This document shows, one piece after another, positions 26,837 through 35,436 of a stretch of 57,243 bases of DNA (positions within the stretch are counted from its first letter, which is position 1; every line of letters starts with the position of its first letter). The notes below the pieces were generated by a model. It made no database searches and had not been told where the DNA came from. It saw only the letters and a program-made list of their open reading frames with translations. The position numbers were made by a program, and so were the translations under genes. The DNA lies in NCBI GenBank assembly GCA_029008035.1, contig JAQXIY010000040.1:1-57243 (forward strand), given 5' to 3'. The DNA is from Lachnospiraceae bacterium. Lineage in GTDB: Bacteria; Bacillota; Clostridia; Lachnospirales; Lachnospiraceae.

Positions 26837-27937
26837 CTAACTTTCTTTCTTATAAAAATCTTTTAGAGCATCCATACGGGCACTCATGTTGGAGAAAAGT
26901 GCATCCACAATGGTGATGGCTGCCATACTCTCCACCACAACCACAGCTCTCGGTACAATCACAGGATCGTGACGGCCGTGAATCTCAATCTCCGTTTCTT
27001 CTCCCGCCACATTCACCGTATGTTGCTTCTGGGAAATGGAAGGCGTTGGCTTTACCGCCACGCGAAATACCAGCGAGTCTCCGTCACTCATCCCCCCAAG
27101 CACGCCCCCGGCGTGGTTGGTCTCTTTGCACACCTTGCCATCTTTCACCGCAAAAGAATCATTGTTCTCAGCCCCTGTACCAATCGCCGCCGCAAATCCA
27201 TCTCCCATCTCAAAACCTTTTACTGCTCCAATGGACAGCATGGCTTTAGCCAGATTGGCATCCAGCTTGTCAAACACCGGCTCGCCTATTCCCACCGGCA
27301 TGCCCTGAACCACGCACTGAATAACACCCCCGGAGGAATTTTTATCCTTCATACACTCCTCCAAGTAGTCTTGTGCCCTTACTGCCGCCTCTGCATCGGG
27401 CATATAAAGACGGTTGTTGTCTATCTCGTCAAGGTCTATCCGCGAAATCTCCACCGGTCCGATAGACTTGGTATAGGTCTTGATTGAGATACCAAGTTCC
27501 TGCAAAATCTTACATGCGATGGCACCTGCCGCAACTCGACCAATGGTCTCCCTTCCGGAGGAGCGTCCTCCTCCCCGGTAATCCCGAATCCCATATTTCT
27601 CCCAGAAGGTATAATCCGCATGCCCCGGACGAAACACCTCCGATATATTAGAGTAGTCCTTAGAATGCTGATCCTGGTTGCGAACCAAAAGCGAAATAGG
27701 CGTTCCTGTGGTCTTTCCTTCAAACACACCTGACAAAATCTCCACTCTGTCTGCCTCCGCACGAGCAGTGGTAAACTTAGATTGTCCCGGCTTTCTGCGA
27801 TCGAGAAAAACTTGGATGTCCTCTTCCTTAAGAGGCAATCCGGCCGGTACACCATCCACTACAACTCCAAGTGCCGGACCATGGGATTCTCCCCAAGTTG
27901 TTATGCGAAATATTTGTCCCACTGAAGAACCTGCCAT
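26837..27937 (-). CDS. aroC: chorismate synthase
   Basis: Catalyses the last step of the shikimate pathway, 5-enolpyruvylshikimate 3-phosphate to chorismate, using reduced flavin. The 366-aa protein has the family signatures GESHGPALGVVVDG (about 17-30), a basic GRSSGRETIGRVAAGA segment (about 124-139), and HDPVIVPRA (about 322-330). No other aro genes are nearby. The start has GGAAAG upstream. It sits between the lactonase-like gene and tgt within one long minus-strand run. Confidence 0.97.
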   Translation of the reverse strand: MAGSSVGQIFRITTWGESHGPALGVVVDGVPAGLPLKEEDIQVFLDRRKPGQSKFTTARAEADRVEILSGVFEGKTTGTPISLLVRNQDQHSKDYSNISEVFRPGHADYTFWEKYGIRDYRGGGRSSGRETIGRVAAGAIACKILQELGISIKTYTKSIGPVEISRIDLDEIDNNRLYMPDAEAAVRAQDYLEECMKDKNSSGGVIQCVVQGMPVGIGEPVFDKLDANLAKAMLSIGAVKGFEMGDGFAAAIGTGAENNDSFAVKDGKVCKETNHAGGVLGGMSDGDSLVFRVAVKPTPSISQKQHTVNVAGEETEIEIHGRHDPVIVPRAVVVVESMAAITIVDALFSNMSARMDALKDFYKKES

Positions 27938-27958
27938 TTTCCCACTTTCCTTTCTCTT

Positions 27959-29002
27959 TTATAGTTTGTGTATCACAATGCTGTTTGGCTTATCGATTTT
28001 AACAGGCGCATTTTTCATAAGCACGGTCTTGCGGTCATGGTCCACGGTAAAAGTGCGAATCTCGTTAGAATCGTGATTAAGACAAACCAGCGTTGCATTA
28101 TCCGGAAGTATTGCAATACTCTTGGGATAGTCGCCACTAATTCTGGCAACATTTTCCCTCTCTAAAGTGCCATCCTCCAATACTTTCATGCAAACCACCT
28201 GATTGGAACCATCCATAGAGGTATAGAGATACTGTCCATCCGGAGAGAATTCTAATGCTGCACTGGAGGACAATCCATCTTCTTTGTCCAAAATATCCAT
28301 ATAGTACTGTTTATGAAAGACGGGGCCTTGAGACTCCAGTTGATAACGATAACACTCAATTACATTGGTAGCCTCCTCCAGAACATAGGCATATTTCCCG
28401 TCTTTCGTAAAGCGAATGCGACGGGGAGCCGTGTTCAACGGACAACGCAAAATGCTGTTTAAGTGCAGCTTGCCCAATTCGTAGTCTACCTCGTATACCT
28501 TAATCTGATTCAATCCCCAGTCAACGGCACAGAGATATTTCTCATCCGGTGTCAAAGTCGCACAAGAAACTCTGGGCTCCAGACGTTTCTCAATCATGGT
28601 CTTGCCAATACCCTGGTGAAAAACTCCGTCTGCAATCCCTGCTATGCTACCGTCTGCATTCAGGCGCATCATCGTCACTTTGCCGTCGTGAAATCCTGCC
28701 AAAAACAGATAGCGATCCTGAGAGTCAATCTTCACGTCACAGGCGCGCATTCCCCCAATCCACACTTGGTTAATCAAGGTCAAGTCACCATTTGCATCGA
28801 TGGCAAATGCAGCCACTCCTTCATCCGCGATGGAATACAAAAATTTCCCACTGTGAGCCACCACCAGATTAGAGGGATTGTTGATTGACGCCACACTGCG
28901 CTCACACAGAGCTCCCCTTGTCATATCGATGTCATACACATGGATACCCACACTATTCTCGTGGGTATAAGTTCCTACATAAGCAACATACTTCTCTGCC
29001 AT
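27959..29002 (-). CDS. lactonase family protein (YkgB/6-phosphogluconolactonase-like)
   Basis: A 347-aa cytosolic seven-bladed beta-propeller of the lactonase family. YVGTYTHENSVGIHVYDID near the start and repeated blades such as LEFSPDGQYLYTSMDGSN are typical. Some members are 6-phosphogluconolactonases, but the family is broad and no oxidative pentose phosphate gene is close, so the substrate is uncertain. The ATG at 29002 has AAGGAGG 8 bases upstream and lies 2 bp after the stop of the U32 gene. Confidence 0.85.
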   Translation of the reverse strand: MAEKYVAYVGTYTHENSVGIHVYDIDMTRGALCERSVASINNPSNLVVAHSGKFLYSIADEGVAAFAIDANGDLTLINQVWIGGMRACDVKIDSQDRYLFLAGFHDGKVTMMRLNADGSIAGIADGVFHQGIGKTMIEKRLEPRVSCATLTPDEKYLCAVDWGLNQIKVYEVDYELGKLHLNSILRCPLNTAPRRIRFTKDGKYAYVLEEATNVIECYRYQLESQGPVFHKQYYMDILDKEDGLSSSAALEFSPDGQYLYTSMDGSNQVVCMKVLEDGTLERENVARISGDYPKSIAILPDNATLVCLNHDSNEIRTFTVDHDRKTVLMKNAPVKIDKPNSIVIHKL

Positions 29003-29004
29003 AA

Positions 29005-30231
29005 CTATTCCTCCTTGCGTCTCAAAATGTCGTATTGTTCCAATTCCACGCCTAAATCTATCCACAAACGTTGCTTTGGATGCGGAGCACTCTCCATATC
29101 TTCTCCGTCTTCATTGACAATCCGTAGCACCTGAACCGGAACATTGTCCCCATTCGGCTTCATTACCTCGATTGTCTCTCCCAAAGAAAATTTGTTGCGT
29201 TGCTCTATCTCATACAATCCCCGTTCATCCCGGGCCCCCACAATACCAAGATATGTGTATTCCTTGATATAGGTATTGCTGTCATAAATCTGTGCCTCAT
29301 CCGAAGGCTTGCCAAAGAAAAATCCTGTGGTAAACTGACGGTAAGTACAGTTAGAAATCTGTTCTAAATACCAGTTCATATTGGCCCGGTACTTCTCTTC
29401 AGACTCCAGATAATCATCGATGGCCTTGCGATATGTTCTTGCAACCGTGGCCACATAGAGTGCCGTCTTCATTCGTCCCTCAATCTTAAAGCTGTCAATT
29501 CCCGCATCAATTAATTCCGGAATGTGTTCAATCATGCACAAATCTTTGGAATTGAATATATATGTGCCCCTTTCATTCTCATAAACAGGAAGATATTCCC
29601 CCGGTCGCTGTTCCTCCATCACTGCATATTTCCATCTGCAAGGATGGGTGCATGCACCCTGGTTAGCGTCTCTACCCGTAAAATAATTACTGAGCAGACA
29701 TCTTCCGGAGTAGGAAATGCACATAGCCCCATGGATAAAGGTTTCTATCTCCAAGTCATCCGGGATATTCCGGCGAATCTCTTTAATCTCAGCCAGGGAA
29801 AGTTCTCTGGCCGACACCACTCGACTTGCCCCCAGCTTATGCCAGAATTGATAGGTACCATAGTTGGTATTATTGGCCTGCGTACTGATATGCGCCTCAA
29901 TCTCCGGGCAAATCTCCCTTGCCAGAGTAAATACAGCAGGGTCTGCAATAATGAGTGCATCCGGTCCGATTTCTTTCAATTCTTCAAAATATTCCCGAAC
30001 CCCCTGTAAATCCTGATTGTGGGCCAGAATGTTAGCTGTCACATACACCTTCACCCCGTGTTCATGAGCAAAGGCAATTCCTTCTATCATATCATCTTTT
30101 GAAAAATTCTTTGCTTTGGCCCGCAGTCCATAGACCTCGCCACCAATATAAACTGCATCTGCCCCAAACACAACAGCCACTTTTAACACTTCCAAACTGC
30201 TGGCAGGTACAAGCAATTCAATATTTCTCAT
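29005..30231 (-). CDS. trhP: U32-family tRNA hydroxylation protein
   Basis: A 408-aa member of the peptidase U32 family. The signature ETFIHGAMCISYSGRC (about 160-175) and the N-terminal ELLVPASSLEVLKVAV are clear, and four family-type cysteines (for example CISYSGRC, ACTHPC) could bind an iron-sulfur cluster. Homologues in this gene context (B. subtilis YrrN/YrrO, E. coli TrhP) insert the hydroxyl group of 5-hydroxyuridine at tRNA position 34 using prephenate, and are not proteases. The neighbouring trmR supports that role. Confidence 0.88.
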   Translation of the reverse strand: MRNIELLVPASSLEVLKVAVVFGADAVYIGGEVYGLRAKAKNFSKDDMIEGIAFAHEHGVKVYVTANILAHNQDLQGVREYFEELKEIGPDALIIADPAVFTLAREICPEIEAHISTQANNTNYGTYQFWHKLGASRVVSARELSLAEIKEIRRNIPDDLEIETFIHGAMCISYSGRCLLSNYFTGRDANQGACTHPCRWKYAVMEEQRPGEYLPVYENERGTYIFNSKDLCMIEHIPELIDAGIDSFKIEGRMKTALYVATVARTYRKAIDDYLESEEKYRANMNWYLEQISNCTYRQFTTGFFFGKPSDEAQIYDSNTYIKEYTYLGIVGARDERGLYEIEQRNKFSLGETIEVMKPNGDNVPVQVLRIVNEDGEDMESAPHPKQRLWIDLGVELEQYDILRRKEE

Positions 30232-30256
30232 GGTAATGAAACCCTTTCTGTTATCA

Positions 30257-30898
30257 TTATTTCATAGTGCAGACCGCCAGTCCGTCTCCCACAGGCAAGA
30301 TACTGCACACAAAATCTTCATCCTGCGTCAAAAGACGCAAATACTCTCTCATACGCTTGTGTATGGTGCGGTCACGCCGTTCAATGGCATAGTGGGATTC
30401 CAGAAGGTCTCCCTCCTGTAAAATATTATCTGTCACAAGCACACTGCCACTGTGCATCCGCTCCTTCAGGTATGGCAAAAATGCCGGATACTGCCCCTTA
30501 GCCGCATCCATAAAGATAAAATCATAGGGATCTTGCAGCGTAGGCAAAATCTCTATGGCGTCTCCCTCCAGCAAACGGATACGCTCCTCCATTCCTGCCC
30601 GGCGAAAATTCTCCCTGGCAATAGGAATTCGTGGCTCGTAATTCTCGATAGTGGTAATATGACAGGGCTTAGGATTATAGTATGCCATCAGCAGAGCAGA
30701 AAAACCTACCGCCGCCCCCACTTCAAGAATCTTTTCCGGCTGAAGCATCTGCATAAGGAGTTTCATAAAATGCTGCGTATCTTTTCGGATAATAGGCACA
30801 AAGGCCTCCAATGCCTCCTGCTCAATTTGAGCCAGAACCGGATTCTCCTCTTGCTCCAAAGAAGCAAGATATGTCAAATATCGTTCACTTACAATCAT
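30257..30898 (-). CDS. trmR: O-methyltransferase, predicted tRNA 5-hydroxyuridine methyltransferase
   Basis: A 213-aa class I SAM-dependent methyltransferase. EVGAAVGFSALLMA (about 60-73) is the SAM loop, DFIFMDAAKGQYP (about 127-139) carries the metal-binding Asp, and a TDNIL strand follows. Sequence type and linkage to a U32 gene match B. subtilis TrmR (YrrM), which methylates 5-hydroxyuridine-34 to 5-methoxyuridine. It follows rnj by one base and precedes the U32 gene by 25 bp. Other catechol-type methyltransferases look similar, so context is important for this call. Confidence 0.85.
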   Translation of the reverse strand: MIVSERYLTYLASLEQEENPVLAQIEQEALEAFVPIIRKDTQHFMKLLMQMLQPEKILEVGAAVGFSALLMAYYNPKPCHITTIENYEPRIPIARENFRRAGMEERIRLLEGDAIEILPTLQDPYDFIFMDAAKGQYPAFLPYLKERMHSGSVLVTDNILQEGDLLESHYAIERRDRTIHKRMREYLRLLTQDEDFVCSILPVGDGLAVCTMK

Positions 30899-30899
30899 A

Positions 30900-32567
30900 T
30901 TATACTTCCATAATAATCGGCATAATCATAGGTCGACGCTGAGTTTCTTTCCATACAAAGTCTCCCAAAGCATCCTTGATTTCACCTTTAATCTTGGTCC
31001 AATCTGTCACGTTGCGATCCATAAGGCGATCCATAGTATCGTTGAGCACGGTTCTTGCGCTCTCCATCAAATCCTCAGAATCCCGCACATAGACAAATCC
31101 ACGGGACACAATATCGGGGCCTGCCAAAAGTTGCCCACTGCCTGCCTCTAATGTCATCACCACAATAATGATACCATCTTCAGCCAGATGCTGTCTGTCA
31201 CGCAACACGATATTGCCCACATCACCTACGCCCAGACCATCTACCATAATCGCACCGGTGTGCACCCTGCCGCCCACCTTTGCAGCATCCTCATTTAATT
31301 CCAGCACATCTCCGGAGGACAAAATAAAGATATTGTCCTTATCTATGCCAAGGCTTTCAGCAATTCTGGCCTGAGCCAACAGATGCTTGTACTCACCGTG
31401 CACCGGTATGGCATACTTTGGACGCACCAAAGAATAAATCAATTTAATCTCTTCCTCACAGGCATGTCCGGAAACATGAACATCCTGAAAAATTACATTG
31501 GCCCCCTTCATGCAAAGCTCATTGATGACGTTGGAGACTGCCTTTTCATTTCCCGGGATAGGATGGGAGCTAAAAATAATGGTATCGTTAGGCTTAATGC
31601 TCACCTTGCGGTGGGTGCCATTAGCCATACGAGACAAGGCTGCCATGGACTCTCCCTGACTACCGGTGGTAATCAAAACCGTCTTCTCGTCAGGATAATT
31701 CTTAATCATCTCAATGTCTACCAATGTATTATCCGGCACATCCAGATACCCCAGTTCGGAGGCTGTAGCGATGATATTCACCATACTGCGCCCCTCAACC
31801 ACCACCTTGCGGTCATATTTGTGAGCCGTGTTAATAATCTGCTGTACACGGTCAACATTGGATGCAAAGGTAGCAATGATAATCCGGGAGTTGGAGTGTT
31901 CTGCAAAAAGACTGTCAATGGTCTTGCCTACGGTGCGCTCTGATTGGGTAAAGCCTTTGCGTTCCGCATTCGTACTGTCACACATCAGTGCCAACACACC
32001 CTTCTTGCCCAATTCGCCAAAGCGTTGCAGGTCGATGGCATCTCCATAAACCGGTGTGTAGTCAACCTTAAAGTCTCCGGTGTGAATCACAATACCTGCC
32101 GGAGAATAGATAGCCAGCGCCGCCGCATCCTGAATGCTGTGGTTGGTCTTAATAAACTCCACACGGAAACAGCCAAGGTTAATGTGCTGTCCGTACTTTA
32201 CCACCTTTCTCTTCACCTGGGACAAGAGATTGTGCTCTTTTAACTTATGCTCAATCAGTCCGTTGGTCAGTTTCGTTGCATAAATCGGCACATTTAACTC
32301 CTTCAACACATAAGGAATAGCACCGATATGGTCCTCGTGACCATGGGTGATAAAGAACCCTTTTACCTTGTCTTCGTGCTCCTTGAGATAGGAAATATCA
32401 GGGATAACAAGATCGATTCCCAGCATATCGTCCTCCGGGAAAGCCAATCCGCAATCCACTACAATAATGCTATCCTCATACTCAAAAGCAGTAATGTTCA
32501 TTCCAATCTGTTCCAGTCCGCCCAATGGAATGATTTTTAATTTACCAATATTCTGTTGTTTACTCAA
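30900..32567 (-). CDS. rnj: ribonuclease J
   Basis: A metallo-beta-lactamase/beta-CASP ribonuclease with 5' exonuclease and endonuclease activity, central to mRNA decay and rRNA maturation in Firmicutes. The 555-aa protein shows the metal site THGHEDHIGAIPY (about 74-86), further site residues HTGDFKVDYTP (about 161-171), and the VSGHACEEE and VHGEYKHL segments of the beta-CASP part. It starts with TTG, with AGGAGG 7 bases upstream. It lies between the DUF1292 gene and trmR. Confidence 0.96.
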   Translation of the reverse strand: MSKQQNIGKLKIIPLGGLEQIGMNITAFEYEDSIIVVDCGLAFPEDDMLGIDLVIPDISYLKEHEDKVKGFFITHGHEDHIGAIPYVLKELNVPIYATKLTNGLIEHKLKEHNLLSQVKRKVVKYGQHINLGCFRVEFIKTNHSIQDAAALAIYSPAGIVIHTGDFKVDYTPVYGDAIDLQRFGELGKKGVLALMCDSTNAERKGFTQSERTVGKTIDSLFAEHSNSRIIIATFASNVDRVQQIINTAHKYDRKVVVEGRSMVNIIATASELGYLDVPDNTLVDIEMIKNYPDEKTVLITTGSQGESMAALSRMANGTHRKVSIKPNDTIIFSSHPIPGNEKAVSNVINELCMKGANVIFQDVHVSGHACEEEIKLIYSLVRPKYAIPVHGEYKHLLAQARIAESLGIDKDNIFILSSGDVLELNEDAAKVGGRVHTGAIMVDGLGVGDVGNIVLRDRQHLAEDGIIIVVMTLEAGSGQLLAGPDIVSRGFVYVRDSEDLMESARTVLNDTMDRLMDRNVTDWTKIKGEIKDALGDFVWKETQRRPMIMPIIMEV

Positions 32568-32587
32568 AATTAACCTCCTAAAAATTA

Positions 32588-32845
32588 CTATACTTCAAAA
32601 TCCGTATCTTCTACTAACTCTTGAAAAATCTTAACGACCGCCTCAAATTCCACATCGTCTTCCACAATCTCGTAGGTGGCGTCTGTGTCATCTGTGGCAA
32701 TCTCCTTTAAAATAAAAGCCTCTGTATCTCCCTCACTGTCTTCCGTTACCAAAAGATACTTGTGCTCATTCAGCGTGGTCTCCTCCAGTACAAAAACGGT
32801 AATCTCCTCATCTGTATCCGGTGCCATCAGTGTAATGCTTTCCAT
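32588..32845 (-). CDS. DUF1292 domain protein
   Basis: An 85-aa acidic protein of the DUF1292 family (YrzB-like), function unknown. ESITLMAPDTDEEITVFVLEE and the DGDTEAF-like middle part are recognisable. The ATG at 32845 has AAAGGA upstream; the longer frame from 32920 runs into ruvX. It sits after ireB-ruvX, the order in which this family is usually found in Firmicutes. Confidence 0.88.
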   Translation of the reverse strand: MESITLMAPDTDEEITVFVLEETTLNEHKYLLVTEDSEGDTEAFILKEIATDDTDATYEIVEDDVEFEAVVKIFQELVEDTDFEV

Positions 32846-32858
32846 AACTATGTCCTTT

Positions 32859-33293
32859 CTAGTGATGTAAGGAATCCAGATATCCCTGTAAAATGTACAT
32901 GGCAGCGATCTCGTCCACATACTCCTTGCGCTGCTCTCTGCGAATACCCGTCTCCATCATCACCTTATCTGCCGCCACGGTAGACAACCTCTCGTCCCAC
33001 AAAACGACCTGCAAACCCGTTCTGGTCTGCAACATCTCCTGAAAGGCTTCCGTCTCCTGACAGCGAATTCCCTCTGTGCCATTCATGTTCTTAGGATACC
33101 CCAAAACAATCATAGTAACACCATAGGATGCAATTAGCTCGTCGATTCTGGCCAAGGTTTTGCGCAATTTCCCCGGCTTCTCTCTGCGGATAATCTCCAC
33201 TCCCTGGGCAGTCAAAAGTAAGGGGTCACTGACTGCAACCCCAACTGTCTTTGTTCCGTAGTCCAACCCAAGGATTCTATTCACATCCCCCAT
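32859..33293 (-). CDS. ruvX: RuvX/YqgF RNase H-like protein
   Basis: A 144-aa protein with an RNase H fold, annotated as a putative Holliday junction resolvase and also implicated in 16S rRNA 5' end processing. The metal-binding start [15 protein letters not shown] (about 7-21), [12 protein letters not shown] (about 69-80) and [10 protein letters not shown] (about 103-112) are present. The ATG at 33293 begins 1 bp after the ireB stop. Length is typical. Confidence 0.94.
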   Translation of the reverse strand: MGDVNRILGLDYGTKTVGVAVSDPLLLTAQGVEIIRREKPGKLRKTLARIDELIASYGVTMIVLGYPKNMNGTEGIRCQETEAFQEMLQTRTGLQVVLWDERLSTVAADKVMMETGIRREQRKEYVDEIAAMYILQGYLDSLHH

Positions 33294-33294
33294 A

Positions 33295-33558
33295 TTATTT
33301 CCACGCCTCATGGGAAATGTATTCTTTGAGTAATTCTTCCACCAATTCGTCTCGTTCAACCTTCATAATCAAGCTTCTGGCATTCTTATGGCTGGTGATA
33401 AAGGTAGGGTCCCCCGACATAATATAACCCACGATTTGATTGACCGGATTATATCCCTTCTCGCTCAGGGCTTCGTACACTGAGTGGAGCACCTCCTTCA
33501 CGGATATTGGTGTCTCTTTTTGAACTTTGAAATACTGTGTGTTACTTAAATTCTGCAT
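33295..33558 (-). CDS. ireB: IreB family regulatory phosphoprotein
   Basis: An 87-aa cytosolic protein (UPF0297/IreB). In Enterococcus it is a phosphorylation target of the PASTA kinase IreK and negatively controls cephalosporin resistance. The family core is unmistakable: [19 protein letters not shown] and [13 protein letters not shown]. The threonine-containing N terminus (NTQYFKV) is the region phosphorylated in homologues. I chose the ATG at 33558 because it gives the normal length. A TTG at 33600 is in frame, but its purine-rich site is only 2 bases away. It heads the ireB-ruvX-DUF1292-rnj run. Confidence 0.9.
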   Translation of the reverse strand: MQNLSNTQYFKVQKETPISVKEVLHSVYEALSEKGYNPVNQIVGYIMSGDPTFITSHKNARSLIMKVERDELVEELLKEYISHEAWK

Positions 33559-33630
33559 AATCTCCGCACCTATCTGCTCTTTTGTTTGGGGTTTGTCCAA
33601 GACTCCCCCATCATCAAGCTAATTACATTT

Positions 33631-33659
33631 ATTCTAGTATATTTTAGGGAAAAAGTAAA
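33631..33659 (-). promoter_or_regulatory. promoter of the ireB-ruvX-rnj operon
   Basis: -35 TTTACT (33654-33659), a 17-bp spacer and -10 TAGAAT (33631-33636). It begins right after the second oppA hairpin. Confidence 0.6.
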
Positions 33660-33689
33660 GGGTGCGCCACCGCAAAAAAGCTGGCACCC
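33660..33689 (-). terminator. second hairpin after the opp operon
   Basis: GGGTGC (33660-33665) pairs with GCACCC (33684-33689) around a loop that contains CC/GG for extra pairing. On the minus strand it is followed by TTTACTTTTTC. It is a backup to the terminator at 33698. Confidence 0.5.
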
Positions 33690-33697
33690 CCGCAAAA

Positions 33698-33727
33698 AAA
33701 GAGTGCGACCGCAAAGCCACACTCTTT
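33698..33727 (-). terminator. terminator of the opp operon
   Basis: AAAGAGTG (33698-33705) and CACTCTTT (33720-33727) form an 8-bp stem with a 14-base loop and seven T residues following on the minus strand. Confidence 0.85.
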
Positions 33728-33751
33728 CCATACGTATCAGAAAACCGCTAA

Positions 33752-35380
33752 TTACTCAGCAATGTCTGCATACATGAAGTACCAGTATCCGGTAGCTGAA
33801 TGCCAAGCACCCTGAATCTTGTTGCTCATCAAGTAGAAGTCGTTGTAGTAAGCAACTGGGATAATACCATAATCTGCCATAAGAATATCCTCTGCCTTGT
33901 GAAGAGCTTCAGATCTCTCTTTAGCATCTGTTGTTGTTCTAGACAACTCCATAGCTGCATCGTACTCAGGATTGCTGTACTTACCATCGTTGTTACCGTT
34001 GGTTGTGCAGAACAAATCAAGCATGTTAGAAGGATCGCTGTAGTCACCTACCCATCCGTTACGTGCAGTATCGAACTGCTGTGAACGACGTGCTGGTGTA
34101 AAGCTAGCCCACTCCATCTTATCAACTTCAACTGTGATACCAAGCTCACCCCAAGCTGTCTGCAAGTACTCAGCCAATGGGATATGATATCCTGCATCGT
34201 TTGTAGAGTATTTGATTGCCGGGAAGCCTTCTCCGTCTGGATATCCAGCTTCAGCTAACAACTCCTTAGCCTTTTCAAGGTTCTTATCGTAGTCTTCTGA
34301 GATATAGCCTTTTCCACCATTAGAGTTGTCCATGAACTCAGATCCGTCTGTATCCTTCCAACCTGGTCCCATAAGATTCCAAGCTGGTGTGTATGTCCCC
34401 TGCATAATGGTATCAGCAACATACTGACGATCAATTGCAAGGCTTAACGCCTCACGAACCTTAGCATCCTTGAAGATTTCCATTGTCTCGTTCATATTCA
34501 AGTAGTATGTGCCAATGATTGGCTCGACGAAGAAGTCATCATTACCCTCTAAGCTTGGGATTTCCTCTGTAGGAACATCCTTGATCATAAGAGCTTCACC
34601 CTGCTGATATGCACTATAAGCAGCGTTTGGATCCTCAATCAAAAGGAATGTCAACTTGTCAAGCTTGATGGCATCCTTGTTCCAATAGTTCTCATTCTTC
34701 TCGAATGTGATGTAAGAATCAGGAACCCACTCAGTCATCTTGAAAGGTCCGTTAGATACATATGTCTCCGGAGCTGTTGCCCAACCATCACCATTAGCCT
34801 CTACAGAAGCCTTCTGTACTGGTGAAAGTGTTGCAAATGAAGCAAGACCTTCAAAATATGTACATGGATTTTCCATCTCTACCACAAGAGTCTTGTCATC
34901 GGTAGCAGTAACAGCAAGTGCATCAGCATCTCCTGCCATTGCCTCGTCATAACCCTTAACCATTCCAAGAACTGTCTCAGCGTATGGAGCAGCTACTTCC
35001 GGATCACATACACGCTTCCAGCTGTAAACAAAATCCTCAGCTGTAAGATCAGAACCGTCTGACCACTTAAGGCCATCTCTCAAATGGAATGTCCATGTAA
35101 GTCCATCCTCAGACACTTCCCATTTCTCTGCCTGGCCTTCCTTGTACTGACCATCCTCATCAACTGTCAACAGTGTCTCAAATGCGTGAAGAATTACGTT
35201 ACCACCGTCAACGGCACTGTTCAAAGCCGGATCCAATGTCTCAGGGTTTGGTCCAACCTGAACCTTCAGTTCTTTTACTGCATCTGCGCTATCTGACTTC
35301 TTAGAATCAGACTTGCCGCAAGCAACCATGCTGATTGCCATAGCAGCAATAAGAACCAGTGAAATCACTTTCTTTTTCAT
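33752..35380 (-). CDS. oppA: oligopeptide ABC transporter substrate-binding lipoprotein
   Basis: A 542-aa family 5 extracellular solute-binding protein that captures peptides for the Opp importer. The signal KKKVISLVLIAAMAISMVAC ends in a lipobox-like MVAC (a less common Met at -3), followed by a Ser/Asp/Lys-rich linker. The family start LKVQVGPNPETLDPALN and the AREALSLAIDR-like motif (as VREALSLAIDR) are present. The ATG at 35380 has AGGAGG upstream. It is the last gene of oppBCDFA and ends at two terminators. Abundant high-usage codons fit strong expression. Confidence 0.95.
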   Translation of the reverse strand: MKKKVISLVLIAAMAISMVACGKSDSKKSDSADAVKELKVQVGPNPETLDPALNSAVDGGNVILHAFETLLTVDEDGQYKEGQAEKWEVSEDGLTWTFHLRDGLKWSDGSDLTAEDFVYSWKRVCDPEVAAPYAETVLGMVKGYDEAMAGDADALAVTATDDKTLVVEMENPCTYFEGLASFATLSPVQKASVEANGDGWATAPETYVSNGPFKMTEWVPDSYITFEKNENYWNKDAIKLDKLTFLLIEDPNAAYSAYQQGEALMIKDVPTEEIPSLEGNDDFFVEPIIGTYYLNMNETMEIFKDAKVREALSLAIDRQYVADTIMQGTYTPAWNLMGPGWKDTDGSEFMDNSNGGKGYISEDYDKNLEKAKELLAEAGYPDGEGFPAIKYSTNDAGYHIPLAEYLQTAWGELGITVEVDKMEWASFTPARRSQQFDTARNGWVGDYSDPSNMLDLFCTTNGNNDGKYSNPEYDAAMELSRTTTDAKERSEALHKAEDILMADYGIIPVAYYNDFYLMSNKIQGAWHSATGYWYFMYADIAE

Positions 35381-35436
35381 TTCTTTTTCCCTCCTAAATA
35401 TATTTATAAACAATGCTTGGCGCACGGTTTATCAAA

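Noticed and set aside
27959-29002. Firm assignment as 6-phosphogluconolactonase (pgl)
   Set aside because: The beta-propeller family is broad and no pentose phosphate genes are nearby, so only the family name is given.
33559-33600. TTG start adding 14 residues to IreB
   Set aside because: Its purine-rich site is only 2 bases away and the protein would exceed the family length.
33660-33727. Possible short repeat array (CCGCAAAA occurring several times)
   Set aside because: The repeats are only 7-8 bases, irregularly spaced, and are explained by two adjacent terminators; not CRISPR.
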